64,000 bases of DNA from Streptomyces griseus (GTDB lineage: Bacteria; Actinomycetota; Actinomycetes; Streptomycetales; Streptomycetaceae): assembly GCF_900460065.1 (NCBI RefSeq), contig NZ_UAVD01000003.1, positions 1 through 64,000 on the forward strand, in the 5' to 3' direction. Under the pieces are notes generated by a model, which saw only the letters and a program-made list of their open reading frames with translations, did no database searches and had not been told where the DNA came from. The position numbers and the translations under genes are program-made. This document shows positions 50,364 through 58,863 of the stretch, piece after piece (position 1 is the stretch's first letter; every line of letters begins with the position of its first letter).

Positions 50364-51287
50364 ATGAGCACCCCCACTGGGCCCGCTTCCGGCCTGCCTG
50401 TACGAATGCCGCGACCTCGCCAGTCCGGACGGCACCGCCGCCCGGAGCCCGTGGTCGCACCCGAGGGCGCTGCCGCGCTCGTTCTCGCCGTTCCCGGCAC
50501 CCCTTCTTCGGCCACGCGCAGCCTGGCCGAGGAAGTGATCAGCATCGCCCGTTCCGAGCTGCCCGGCCTCAACGCCCGGATCGGCTACCTCGACGGTGAC
50601 GACGCCGAGTACCCGACCCTTGCCACCGCTCTCGCCCACTCCGCCGCCGAGCGCGTCGCGCGCTTCGAGCAGGCTGTCGCCGCCGGCCGTGAGGTCGCCG
50701 AGCCCGCGGGGCCGCCCGCCGTCGTGGTCCCGCTGCTCGCGGGGCCGGACAGCGCGCTGATCCGGCGGATACGACAGGCCGTGATGGACAGCGGTACGCA
50801 GGCCGAGCTGACCGATGTGCTCGGCCCGCACCCGCTGCTCGCCGAGGCCCTGCACGTACGGCTGTCGGAGGCCGGGCTGGCGCGCGCCGACCGCGCCAGG
50901 CTGTTCACCGTGGCGACCGCCGCGGACGGCATCGTGCTCGTCACGGTGGGCGGCGACGAGGCCGTGCGGGCCGCCGGGATCACCGGCATGCTGCTGGCCG
51001 CCCGGCTCGCCGTGCCGGTGATGGCCGCCGCGCTGGACGTGGAGGGCTCGGTCGCCTCGATCGCGGAGCAGCTCCAGGGCTCCGGCTCCGCGCAGCTGGC
51101 GCTGGCGCCGTACCTGGTGGGCCCGGAGATCGACCCCGGCCTGCTGGACGCCGCCGCGAAGGAGGCGGGCTGCGCGACGGCCGAGCCGCTGGGCGCCTAC
51201 CCGGCGATCGGCAAGCTCGTCCTGTCCCTGTACGCCACGACGCTGGGCATCACGCCGGCGACGCCGCAGGGAGCCCAGGCTCACTGA
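50364..51287 (+). CDS. CbiX-domain (sirohydrochlorin chelatase-like) protein
   Basis: 307 residues. Two CbiX-like halves: LVLAVPGTPSSATRSLAEEV, VVVPLLAGPDSALIRRIRQA, and the second AELTDVLGPHPLLAEALHVR, LFTVATAADGIVLVTVGGDEA, ending YPAIGKLVLSLYATTLG. The usual His metal ligand in the first half (GHGS) reads PGTPS, so it may not insert a metal. An N-terminal basic Pro-rich stretch of 35 residues is extra. ATG 50364 has TAGCAT 10 bases upstream, consistent with a leaderless or short-leader message. It is convergent with the lactonase gene. Confidence 0.82.
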   Translation: MSTPTGPASGLPVRMPRPRQSGRHRRPEPVVAPEGAAALVLAVPGTPSSATRSLAEEVISIARSELPGLNARIGYLDGDDAEYPTLATALAHSAAERVARFEQAVAAGREVAEPAGPPAVVVPLLAGPDSALIRRIRQAVMDSGTQAELTDVLGPHPLLAEALHVRLSEAGLARADRARLFTVATAADGIVLVTVGGDEAVRAAGITGMLLAARLAVPVMAAALDVEGSVASIAEQLQGSGSAQLALAPYLVGPEIDPGLLDAAAKEAGCATAEPLGAYPAIGKLVLSLYATTLGITPATPQGAQAH

Positions 51288-51306
51288 CCGGAGGCCGTCG
51301 CCGCCG

Positions 51307-51398
51307 GGCGGCGGCCCGGGAAGCCGGACAGCGCGGCGGGCCCGGACCGGGAGGAGATCCTCCGGTCCGGGCCCGCCGCGCTGTCCGGGGCCGCCGCC
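51307..51398. terminator. Very long bidirectional hairpin (27 + 10 bp stem)
   Basis: CCGGACAGCGCGGCGGGCCC... (51324-51350) pairs perfectly with 51362-51388 over 27 base pairs, with an 11-base loop. An outer 10-bp stem (51307-51316 with 51389-51398) follows after a 7-base bulge on one side. It fills the gap between convergent genes ending at 51287 and 51400. Confidence 0.85.
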
Positions 51399-51399
51399 G

Positions 51400-52455
51400 T
51401 CAGACGAGCACGACGCAGGAGGCCGCGGGGACCTCGACCGAGCCGGCGTGCCGCGGTACGCCGGTCTCGGCGTCCACGGCGAACCAGCTGACGTTCCCGG
51501 AGCGCTCGTTGGCCGCGTAGAGCCACTGGCCGCTCGGGTCGAGGGTGAGATCGCGCGGCCAGTGGCCGCCACAGCCGACGGTGGCCACCAGGGCGGCCTG
51601 CTCGCCGCTCTCGTCGAGAGTGAGCACGGAGATGCTGTCGTGGCCCCGGTTGGCGGTCCACACGAAGCGCCCGTCGTGCGCGACGACGACCTCGGACGGA
51701 TAGGTGCGGGCCGCGTCGTCGGCCGCCTCGTGCTCGGGCAGCACCGGTGTCTCGCCGAGCACGTCGAGGCGGCCCGTGACCGCGTCCCAGCGGCACACGG
51801 TGAGCGTCGGCTCCAGCTCGCCCAGGACGTAGGCGAGCGTGCCCGAGGGGTGGAAGGCCAGATGGCGCGGACCCGTGCCGGGGCGCAGGGCGGTCTCGCC
51901 GTGCAGGCGCAGGGCGCCGGTGGCGGGATCCAGGGCGCAGACGCGTACCGAGTCGGTGCCGAGGTCCACGCTGACCACCCAGTTCCCCGAGGGGTCGGCG
52001 AGCACCTGATGGGCGTGGGGGGTCTCCTGGCGGCCGGTGTCCGGGCCGCTGCCCCGGTGCTGGAGCACCGAGGCCGCCGCTCCGAGCGAGCCGTCGGCGA
52101 GGACCGGCAGGGCGGTGACGCCGCCGGAGGTGTAGTTGGCCGTGACCAGGTGGTTCGCGGCGAGCGCGAGGTGGGTGGGCGCGTCGCCGTCGACGGCGCG
52201 GACGGGTCCCAGCAGAGCGGGCACCTCGCCGTCGAGGGCGAAGGCGGCGGCGACGCCCGGGGCGCTCTCGCCGACCGCGTACAGGGCCGTGCCGCCCGGG
52301 GCGACGGCGAGGAACGAGGGGTCGGGCACGGCGTCCGTGGACCCCAGCACCGTCAGCGCGCCGGTGTCCCGGTCCACGGCGGCCGCGGTGATTCCGTGCC
52401 CGCCCGCCGAGGTGAACGACCCTATGAATGCCCGCCCGGCGCTGTTGCCGATCAT
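51400..52455 (-). CDS. 6-phosphogluconolactonase-like (lactonase family) propeller protein
   Basis: 351 residues, seven-bladed propeller of the YbhE/carboxy-cis,cis-muconate lyase-like lactonase family. AFIGSFTSAGGHGITAAAVD, VPDPSFLAVAPGGTALYAVG, APTHLALAANHLVTANYTSG, ETPHAHQVLADPSGNWVVSV, GPRHLAFHPSGTLAYVLGE, PSEVVVAHDGRFVWTANRGH and WPRDLTLDPSGQWLYAANE are successive blades. It probably hydrolyses a sugar lactone in the cytoplasm; no signal peptide. ATG 52455 follows GAGGGG. It is convergent with the CbiX gene; no pentose-phosphate genes are adjacent. Confidence 0.9.
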   Translation of the reverse strand: MIGNSAGRAFIGSFTSAGGHGITAAAVDRDTGALTVLGSTDAVPDPSFLAVAPGGTALYAVGESAPGVAAAFALDGEVPALLGPVRAVDGDAPTHLALAANHLVTANYTSGGVTALPVLADGSLGAAASVLQHRGSGPDTGRQETPHAHQVLADPSGNWVVSVDLGTDSVRVCALDPATGALRLHGETALRPGTGPRHLAFHPSGTLAYVLGELEPTLTVCRWDAVTGRLDVLGETPVLPEHEAADDAARTYPSEVVVAHDGRFVWTANRGHDSISVLTLDESGEQAALVATVGCGGHWPRDLTLDPSGQWLYAANERSGNVSWFAVDAETGVPRHAGSVEVPAASCVVLV

Positions 52456-52594
52456 CGCGCTACCCCTCTTCACCGTCGCCGCGATCTTCACGGCCGACGG
52501 TAGCAGGCGGCCCGCTGCGGTCCAGACCAATACCCGAACGCGCCTGACCCGCCCTCGTCGGCCGCGGGTCCGCCGGGAGAGGCGCGCCCTCCGC

Positions 52595-53101
52595 CTACTG
52601 CGCGGCGGGCGGCTCGTCCGCGGGCCGGGCGGCATGGTCCCGGGAGAGTTCTTCGAGCCGCTCGATGCCGTGGTTGAACTCGACCATCAGCGTGAGGAAC
52701 TCCTGGGTGCGCGCGTCGCTCCACCCGGCCGCCTCGATCAGCCGCGCGGCCCCGGCCCGGCTGATGGCCCGGTCGGCCTCCAGCCGCTCCAGACCCAGCG
52801 GGGTGGGGCGGAAGGTCCGGGCGCCCGCCCGCGTGGCGGCGTCGATCCGCTCGACGAGGCCGTGCCGGAGCATGGTGCCCACCTGCCGGTGGATGGTGGA
52901 CACGTCCGCCTGGAAGGTGTGCGCCAGCTCCTTCAGCGTCAGCGGCTCGCCCGTCTCCATCCGGGTGAGGAGCACATAGGCCGAGCGGTCGAGGCTCTGG
53001 CCGATGCGGGGGCCGCGCGAGGCGATGAAATGCCTGGAGAGCAGGGTCAGCTCCCGTTCGAGGTCATGGAGGCGGGCGTCCTGCTCGCTCGGCGGTGTCA
53101 T
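52595..53101 (-). CDS. MarR-family transcriptional regulator
   Basis: 168 residues. The winged helix is clear: LTRMETGEPLTLKELAHTFQ, then ADVSTIHRQVGTMLRHGLVE and the wing ARTFRPTPLGLERLEADRAI. It probably binds the 15-bp palindrome at 53194 and controls the divergent SDR gene and itself. The length and long C-terminal helix (GWSDARTQEFLTLMVEFNH) are usual. ATG 53101 is the only good start. The inducer is unknown. Confidence 0.9.
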   Translation of the reverse strand: MTPPSEQDARLHDLERELTLLSRHFIASRGPRIGQSLDRSAYVLLTRMETGEPLTLKELAHTFQADVSTIHRQVGTMLRHGLVERIDAATRAGARTFRPTPLGLERLEADRAISRAGAARLIEAAGWSDARTQEFLTLMVEFNHGIERLEELSRDHAARPADEPPAAQ

Positions 53102-53193
53102 ACGTGCCGTGTCCCTTCCACTGGTTCGGCGTACCAGTATCCCCGTGGCGCCCGGACGCGAGTCCTCGCCCGCCGCCTCGCGGAGCCTTGATG

Positions 53194-53208
53194 TGTATGT
53201 AACATGCA
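53194..53208. promoter_or_regulatory. MarR operator candidate
   Basis: TGTATGT-A-ACATGCA is a 15-bp palindrome with one mismatch, the only A/T-rich island in the 291-base divergent region between MarR and SDR genes. TAGTCT at 53215-53220 may be the SDR -10. Rest of 53102-53392: no gene seen. Confidence 0.6.
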
Positions 53209-53392
53209 AAAGCGTAGTCTTTCCCGAGCGCGGCCCCGCCGACCCGGGTCGTGGCGGCGCCCGCGTCGGACGGGCGCCGGCCCGGCTCGCCCAGCCCCGG
53301 TCCCGCGCCGCCCACGCACCGCACGGTGTCCCGGCTTCGACCGCGGTCGAAGCCCGAGACCCGTGGTGCACCCGATTCGAAGGAGACAGCCC

Positions 53393-54190
53393 ATGGAACG
53401 CCTGAAGGACAAGGTCGCCGTCATCACCGGCGGCGGCAGCGGCATCGGCCGGGCCGCCTCCCGGCTCATGAGCCGGGAGGGAGCGCGGGTCGTCGTCGCG
53501 GACTACAGCACCGAGGCCGCCACGGAGACCGCCGCGCTGATCGAGGAGGCCGGCGGCCGGGCTCTGCCCGTGACGGTGGATGTCACCGACGAGGGCTCCA
53601 TCGCGGACATGATCGCCGCCACCGTCGCCGAGTTCGGCTCCCTGAACGTGCTGTGCAACCACGTCGGCGGCACCGACCCGCGCACCGACCTGGACGTGCT
53701 GCGCATGAGCATGGACGAGTTCGACCGGGCGGTCTCCCGCAATGTGACCAGCACGCTCCTCGGCACCCGGCACGCGCTCCCGCACATGATCCGCGCGGGC
53801 GGCGGATCGGTGATCAACACCGCCTCGGTCGCCGCACTGGTCGGTGACGTCCTCCAGACCTCCTACGGGGCGGTCAAGGCGGCCGTCGTCAGCATCACCA
53901 AGTCCATCGCCGTCCAGTACGGGCCCCAGAACGTGCGCTGCAACGCCATCGCCCCCGGCGCCGTCCTGACTCCCGCGCTGGAGAACAACCTGCCGCCCGG
54001 CGTCATCCAGAGCCTCACCGAGGGCAACGCCCTGCCCTACCTCGGCTCGCCCGAGGACATCGGCCACACGATGGTCTTCCTCGCCTCCGACGAGTCCCGC
54101 TACCTCACCGGCCAGCTGCTGGTCGTCGACGGCGGGATGACCATGCAGTCCTCCGCCGCTCCGGGACGGCGGGCCCAGCTCCCGGACTGA
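53393..54190 (+). CDS. SDR-family oxidoreductase
   Basis: 265 residues of the classical SDR type: VAVITGGGSGIGRAASRLMS (cofactor), NHVGG (NAG-equivalent), INTASVAALVGDVLQTSYGA with catalytic Ser and Tyr, then VKAAVVSITKS (Lys), and the C-terminal RYLTGQLLVVDGGMTMQSS. NAD preference is suggested by the acidic Asp in VVVADYSTE. AAGGAG precedes ATG 53393. It is the presumed target of the divergent MarR regulator; the substrate is unknown. Confidence 0.92.
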   Translation: MERLKDKVAVITGGGSGIGRAASRLMSREGARVVVADYSTEAATETAALIEEAGGRALPVTVDVTDEGSIADMIAATVAEFGSLNVLCNHVGGTDPRTDLDVLRMSMDEFDRAVSRNVTSTLLGTRHALPHMIRAGGGSVINTASVAALVGDVLQTSYGAVKAAVVSITKSIAVQYGPQNVRCNAIAPGAVLTPALENNLPPGVIQSLTEGNALPYLGSPEDIGHTMVFLASDESRYLTGQLLVVDGGMTMQSSAAPGRRAQLPD

Positions 54191-54309
54191 TCTCCGCGGC
54201 ACGGCTCGCGGGCGGCGGGCGACGCACGGCGCAGCGCCCGGCCGGCGGTGCGGCCGGCAGCGGGGGCGACGGGGGCGGCGGGTGTTCCACCCCGCCCCCG
54301 CTCCGCTCC

Positions 54310-55815
54310 TCAGGCGTGCGTCGACGCCGCGTAGGGAGCGTGGCTCAGCGGGCTGACGAGTTGGGCGAGGGCACGCTCCAGGCCGTGCAGGTGGGCCAGA
54401 GCGGGTTCGGTCGCGGTGGGGCGGTGCGCCTGGACGGGAACGGCGGGAACCGTGCCGGGGCGGGGCGCGGTGAGGATCTCCACGGCCGCCTCGACGCGGG
54501 CGCAGGCGGCCGACAGGCGTGCGTCGTGCGAGGCGTCCGGGTCGGCGGCGATCGAGGCCAGGCCCCGGACCTCGGTCACGCAGTCGTCCAGCAGCGCGAG
54601 CACCTGCCGGGCGCGCGCCTTGCGGGCCCGCAGCGGGCTCAGGGGGTGCACCAGCGGCGCGATGGAGAGCCGGACCCGGCCGAGCAGCACCTCCAGCTCG
54701 GCGACGCGGGGGCCGGGGTCGGCGAGCGCCGAGCCGGCGAGCCGGTCGGCGGCCTCCGCCGTGCAGGCGTGGACGCACCGCAGGGCCTTCTGGATCCACG
54801 CGTCGGTGATGGAGTGGGTGGTGACGGGAAGGACCAGCAGCACGGCGAGCACCGCACCGAGGGAGCCGACGGCGGTCTCCGCGACGCGCAGCCAGAGCAG
54901 GGCGGCGTCCAGGACGCCCAGCGCCCCGTAGAGCATGCCGGCCATCACCGTCACGAAGAACATCATCCAGCTGTACGAGACCGCCGCCGCGTAGAAGATG
55001 CCGAAGACGCTGACCGCGACGACGACGGCCGTCGGGGCCCCCGCGCCGTCGAGCGGGATGGCCACGGCGAAACCCGCGACGATCCCGATCACCGTGCCCA
55101 GGACCCGCCGGAAGCCCCGTACGAGCGTCTCGCCCCGCGAGGTGGTGTTCACGAAGACCCACCAGGTGGCTCCCACGGCCCAGTACCACCGCTGGTCGGA
55201 CAGGAGCTGCCCCAAGCCCAGCGCGAAGGCCCCGCCCAGGGTGGCCTGGACGGCCTGCCGGGTGGTGATGCGCAGCGGGCCCCGGCCCTTTGGGGGTGCG
55301 GGCACGGGCACGACGGGCAGCCGCCGCTCGTAGCACCACAGGCCGAAGCGCACGGTGGCCGAGGCGCCCAGGGAGAGCAGCACGGCGGCGTACAGCTCCG
55401 GCAGCTGACCGGGCACGGTGTGCAGGAACTGGGCGGCGAACAGCATCATGAACGCGAAGACGCCCAGCGCGTGGCCGCGCGGTCCCCAGCGCCGCGCGTA
55501 CACGCCCGCCCCCATCACCGCGAGGAAGACCAGGTCGCGGGCGACCGGATGGTCGTGCAGTACGGCGGCGACGGCGAGGACGGGCAGGCCGACGACGGGG
55601 AGCAGGGCGGTGGTGACCGCCTGGCCGCGCACGGTCGGGTCGGTCACGGTGAACAGGGCGAGCAGCGCCGCGAGACCGCCCGTGATCGCCGCCACGAGCG
55701 AGTGGCCGACGAGGCCGCACAGCGCGACCGCGAGGCTGATGCCGAGGACGCCCCGGCCTGCGAAGCGCAGCCGCACCCGCCCCGGGTCCGGCGCCATGAA
55801 CACCCTCTTCAGCAC
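54310..55815 (-). CDS. FUSC-family membrane protein
   Basis: 501 residues with two groups of hydrophobic segments (FAGRGVLGISLAVALCGLVG to LSLGASATVRFGLW; then QATLGGAFALGLGQLLSDQR to VGSLGAVLAVLLVLPVTT), the FUSC duplication seen in aromatic acid exporters and YccS-like proteins. The C-terminal 140 residues are helical and cytoplasmic. GTG 55815 (VLKRVFMAPDPG) matches the typical opening I recall; ATG 55797 with AGAGGG ahead is an alternative. It is divergent from an Lrp regulator, its likely controller. Substrate unknown. Confidence 0.85.
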   Translation of the reverse strand: MLKRVFMAPDPGRVRLRFAGRGVLGISLAVALCGLVGHSLVAAITGGLAALLALFTVTDPTVRGQAVTTALLPVVGLPVLAVAAVLHDHPVARDLVFLAVMGAGVYARRWGPRGHALGVFAFMMLFAAQFLHTVPGQLPELYAAVLLSLGASATVRFGLWCYERRLPVVPVPAPPKGRGPLRITTRQAVQATLGGAFALGLGQLLSDQRWYWAVGATWWVFVNTTSRGETLVRGFRRVLGTVIGIVAGFAVAIPLDGAGAPTAVVVAVSVFGIFYAAAVSYSWMMFFVTVMAGMLYGALGVLDAALLWLRVAETAVGSLGAVLAVLLVLPVTTHSITDAWIQKALRCVHACTAEAADRLAGSALADPGPRVAELEVLLGRVRLSIAPLVHPLSPLRARKARARQVLALLDDCVTEVRGLASIAADPDASHDARLSAACARVEAAVEILTAPRPGTVPAVPVQAHRPTATEPALAHLHGLERALAQLVSPLSHAPYAASTHA

Positions 55816-55885
55816 ACTTCCGCCCCTTCCGCGTCCCCGCAGAACTCGCATGAAAAAGGCGCCGCGGAAGTCCGCAGCGCCATTG

Positions 55886-55895
55886 ATGGATCCAT
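55886..55895. promoter_or_regulatory. Palindrome in the FUSC/Lrp divergent region
   Basis: ATGGATCCAT is a perfect 10-bp palindrome within CATTGATGGATCCATTGCAG, in a relatively A/T-rich stretch between GTG 55815 and ATG 56129. It is a candidate Lrp site for either gene. The remainder of the 313-base gap shows nothing else. Confidence 0.4.
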
Positions 55896-56128
55896 TGCAG
55901 CATCTATCGGGCCCTTGGATCAAACCGGGACGAGAACCATGTGCCAATGGCCCAGTGAAGCCCGGTGATCTTCGGCCGGTGGCGTGCCAACGGACCACCA
56001 GGGGCGGGCGCCGCCGCGCGCCCGGCGGAAGCACGCACCGGACGACCGGGCTCCGGTTCGGGGCGGGGCGCCCCGCCCTGGGTACAGTCGGGGCCGCACC
56101 GGACGGCTCGGAAGGAGATCTGCGGATC

Positions 56129-56638
56129 ATGGCGGTGGACGTTCTCGACACCCGGATCCTGCGGCTGCTGATCGAGCAGCCGCGTACCAGCGTCCGGGAG
56201 TACGCGCGCATCCTCGGGGTGGCCCGCGGCACGCTGCAGGCCCGGCTCGACCGGCTGGAGCGCGACGGCGTGATCACCGGTACCGGGCCGACCCTCTCCC
56301 CCGCCGCGCTCGGCCATCCCGTGCTCGCCTTCGTCCACCTGGAGGTCACCCAGGGGCATCTGGTCGAGGTGGGCGACGCCCTGGCGGCCGTGCCGGAGAT
56401 CATCGAGGCGTTCTCGACGACGGGCGGGGGCGATCTGCTGACCCGCGTCGTCGCCCGGGACGCCGGGCATCTGGAGGACGTGATCCAGCGGCTGATCCAG
56501 CTGCCGGGGGTCGTCAGGACCCGGACCGACGTGGCGCTCCGCGAGCGGGTGGCGCACCGGGTGCTGCCGCTGGTCGAATCCGTGGGGCGCGCGGCGGGCG
56601 ACCGGGACCGGCCGGGTCCCGGGGCCGGCCGGGGGTGA
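56129..56638 (+). CDS. Lrp/AsnC-family transcriptional regulator
   Basis: 169 residues. N-terminal helix-turn-helix (DVLDTRILRLLIEQPRTSVR, then EYARILGVARGTLQARLDRL, ERDGVITG) and a C-terminal RAM-type ligand domain (VLAFVHLEVTQGHLVEVGDA; EIIEAFSTTGGGDLLTRVVA; ALRERVAHRVLPLVE). Typical feast/famine regulator responding to an amino acid. AAGGAG at 56112 precedes ATG 56129. It is divergent from the FUSC exporter, so an aromatic or amino-acid efflux circuit is plausible (inference). The HAD gene follows 37 bases later. Confidence 0.93.
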   Translation: MAVDVLDTRILRLLIEQPRTSVREYARILGVARGTLQARLDRLERDGVITGTGPTLSPAALGHPVLAFVHLEVTQGHLVEVGDALAAVPEIIEAFSTTGGGDLLTRVVARDAGHLEDVIQRLIQLPGVVRTRTDVALRERVAHRVLPLVESVGRAAGDRDRPGPGAGRG

Positions 56639-56675
56639 CCGGGCCGACCGTCAGGGGCTGGGGCATGCTGGGGCC

Positions 56676-57368
56676 ATGACGCCCCGCCCCGTGACCGAGC
56701 CCGGCCCTCACGTGATCTTCGATCTCGACGGAACGCTGGTGGACAGCGAGCCGAACTACTTCGAGGCCGGGCGCCGGCTGCTCGCCCGGTACGGGGTCCG
56801 GGACTTCGACTGGGAGGCCCACACCCGGTTCATCGGCATCGGCACCCGGGAGACGCTGACGGTTCTGCGCGCGGAGTACGGGATCGACGCCCCGGTCGAG
56901 GAGCTCCTCGCCGGGAAGAACGCCCTCTATCTGGAGCTGGCCGGGTCGTCGACCGAGGTCTTCCCGCAGATGCGGGTCTTCGTGGAGCGCCTGCACGCGG
57001 CCGGGGTGCCGATGGCGGTGGCCTCCGGTTCGTCCCGGGCCGCGATCGGGGCGGTCCTCGCGGTGACCGGGCTGGACGCGTACATCCCGCTGTACGTCTC
57101 CGCCGAGGAGGTCGCGCACGGCAAGCCGGAGCCGGACGTCTTCCTGGAGACGGCCCGGCGGATGGCGGCGGAGCCGGCGGACTGCGTGGTGCTGGAGGAC
57201 GCGCCTCCCGGAGCGGCGGCCGCGCACGCGGCGGGCATGCGGTGCTTCGCCGTCCCCTATGTGCCGGGGACGGCGTCGGACCCGGCGTTCGGAACCGCCG
57301 AACTGCTTTTCGTGGACGGGCAGTCCGCGTTCACGGCCGATGCCGCGTACCGTCGGCTGCTCGGCTGA
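56676..57368 (+). CDS. HAD-superfamily phosphatase (beta-phosphoglucomutase-like)
   Basis: 230 residues. DxDGT motif I is VIFDLDGTLVDSEPNYFEAG (Asp16, Asp18), motif II VPMAVASGSSRAAIG, motif III Lys in EVAHGKPEPDVFLETA, motif IV VVLEDAPPGAAAAHAAG. All catalytic residues are present, unlike the variant at 39787. The cap insertion fits the beta-PGM/GS1-like group that dephosphorylates small sugar phosphates. It shares the Lrp transcript direction. Substrate unknown. Confidence 0.93.
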   Translation: MTPRPVTEPGPHVIFDLDGTLVDSEPNYFEAGRRLLARYGVRDFDWEAHTRFIGIGTRETLTVLRAEYGIDAPVEELLAGKNALYLELAGSSTEVFPQMRVFVERLHAAGVPMAVASGSSRAAIGAVLAVTGLDAYIPLYVSAEEVAHGKPEPDVFLETARRMAAEPADCVVLEDAPPGAAAAHAAGMRCFAVPYVPGTASDPAFGTAELLFVDGQSAFTADAAYRRLLG

Positions 57369-57387
57369 ACCGGGGTCCGGCGGGCGC

Positions 57388-57401
57388 TCCCGGCGCCGGG
57401 A
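57388..57401. terminator. Small palindrome after the HAD gene
   Basis: TCCCGGCGCCGGGA is a 14-bp perfect palindrome 20 bases past the HAD stop; it forms at best a short hairpin. The gap from 57402 to the kinase start at 57583 shows no gene. Confidence 0.4.
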
Positions 57402-57582
57402 CGGGCGCGGAGGGGTACCGGCCCGTCAGCAGAGCCCGGGGAAAGGGCCGTCGGGGCATCGGGGCTCCGCCGGACCGATATCCTGATCATGTCCTTCGCC
57501 GCTCCGCCCCGGACTCCGCCGGAGAGCGGGAACAACGGGGCCCGGCAGCCGGAGCGGGCCACAATTCGAGACAGGTGCACAG

Positions 57583-58806
57583 GTGCTGGTAGCTGGTCGG
57601 TACCGATTGGTATCCCCCATCGGTCGTGGCGGCATGGGCGAGGTGTGGCGTGCCACCGACGAGGTGCTGGGGCGTGCCGTGGCCGTGAAGCTGCTGCTGG
57701 GCGACCAGGCGGACGCCTCGTCGACCGCCCGCTTCCGGCTGGAGGCGCAGACCGCCGCGCGGCTGAGCCATCCGCATCTGGTGGCCGTGTTCGACTTCGG
57801 GGCCTGGGAGGACCGGTTCTTCCTGGTGATGGAGCTGGTCGAGGGGCAGAGCCTCGGGGACCTGCTGGCCGCCCAGGAGCGGGTCCATCCCGAACAGGTC
57901 GCCCGGATCGCGGGCCAGGCCGCCGCCGGGCTGGCCGCCGCGCACCGCCAGGGCATCGTCCACCGCGACATCAAGCCGGGCAACCTGATGCTGGACGCGG
58001 ACGGCTCGGTGAAGATCGGCGACTTCGGGATCGCCCAGTTCGTGGACGACCCCTCGACCGCGCTGACGACGGCCGGCCACATCGTCGGGACGAGCCTCTA
58101 TCTGGCCCCCGAGCGGGCGCTGGGACGGACCGCCGACTCGGCGTCGGACATGTACTCCCTGGGTTGTGTCGTCTATCAACTGCTGCTCGGTCAGCCGCCG
58201 TTCCGCTCCGACACGGCGACCGCGACGCTGTACCAGCATGTCGACACCCCGCCGGTCCCGCTGCGGCAGCGGGGCGTGGAGATATCGGCCGCCTTCGACT
58301 CGTATCTCCTCGGGCTGCTGGCCAAGCAGCCGGAGGAACGGCCCACCGCGCAGCAGGTCTCCGACTGGTTCCGCACCGACGCCTGGCGCGGCCGGCCGGA
58401 GCCGCTTCCCCTCCAGACGCCCACGTCCCACCGGGCGCCCGCCCCCCTGGCCCCGAAGCCCTCCCCTGCCGGGCCGCCGGCGCCGGTCGCCCCGACGACG
58501 TACCGGCTCCCGGGGCCCACGGGGCGAAGACGGCAGGCGCCGACCCGATCGGCTCCGGCCCGTCGTCGCAGCACCCGTGAGGCGATACGACGGCGGCCCA
58601 GGGTGGCCAGTGCCATCGCGGGCACCGCGACGTTCCTGGCCGCCGTGTACCTCGGGATGATCCTCTTCTCCCCGGACTCCAGCTCGGCCGGAACGCCGGA
58701 TCAGAGTCCCTCCTCGGGCCCCTCGCAGGACGTCGGCGACGGCGAGGGACAGCAGCAGGACCAGCAGGACGGCGGGCAGGGCGGGGACGACGAGCAGGAC
58801 GACTGA
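57583..58806 (+). CDS. Transmembrane Ser/Thr protein kinase (PknB-type, short extracellular tail)
   Basis: 407 residues. Kinase domain 6-265: GRGGMGEVW loop, catalytic Lys36 in AVAVKLL, HRDIKPGN (127-134), DFG (147-149), APE (175-177). A Pro/Arg-rich juxtamembrane linker follows (280-340), a membrane segment at 341-362, and an extracellular tail of 45 residues rich in Gly, Gln and Asp (GQQQDQQDGGQGGDDEQDD) with no PASTA repeats. GTG 57583 lacks a good ribosome site, so an upstream start or leaderless message is possible. No phosphatase or FHA gene is adjacent; targets unknown. Confidence 0.95.
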   Translation: MLVAGRYRLVSPIGRGGMGEVWRATDEVLGRAVAVKLLLGDQADASSTARFRLEAQTAARLSHPHLVAVFDFGAWEDRFFLVMELVEGQSLGDLLAAQERVHPEQVARIAGQAAAGLAAAHRQGIVHRDIKPGNLMLDADGSVKIGDFGIAQFVDDPSTALTTAGHIVGTSLYLAPERALGRTADSASDMYSLGCVVYQLLLGQPPFRSDTATATLYQHVDTPPVPLRQRGVEISAAFDSYLLGLLAKQPEERPTAQQVSDWFRTDAWRGRPEPLPLQTPTSHRAPAPLAPKPSPAGPPAPVAPTTYRLPGPTGRRRQAPTRSAPARRRSTREAIRRRPRVASAIAGTATFLAAVYLGMILFSPDSSSAGTPDQSPSSGPSQDVGDGEGQQQDQQDGGQGGDDEQDD

Positions 58807-58863
58807 GTCCCGCCCGCTCCCCTCTCTGCTTTCGGGGCTCGCCCGCTCCGGACCCGCCCGGCC

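Noticed and set aside
52595..55903. 1102-residue reverse ORF covering MarR, the SDR region and FUSC
   Set aside because: Only the MarR end (to 53101) looks like a protein; the remainder is the complement of other genes, rich in Arg/Pro/Gly, a GC-rich shadow frame.
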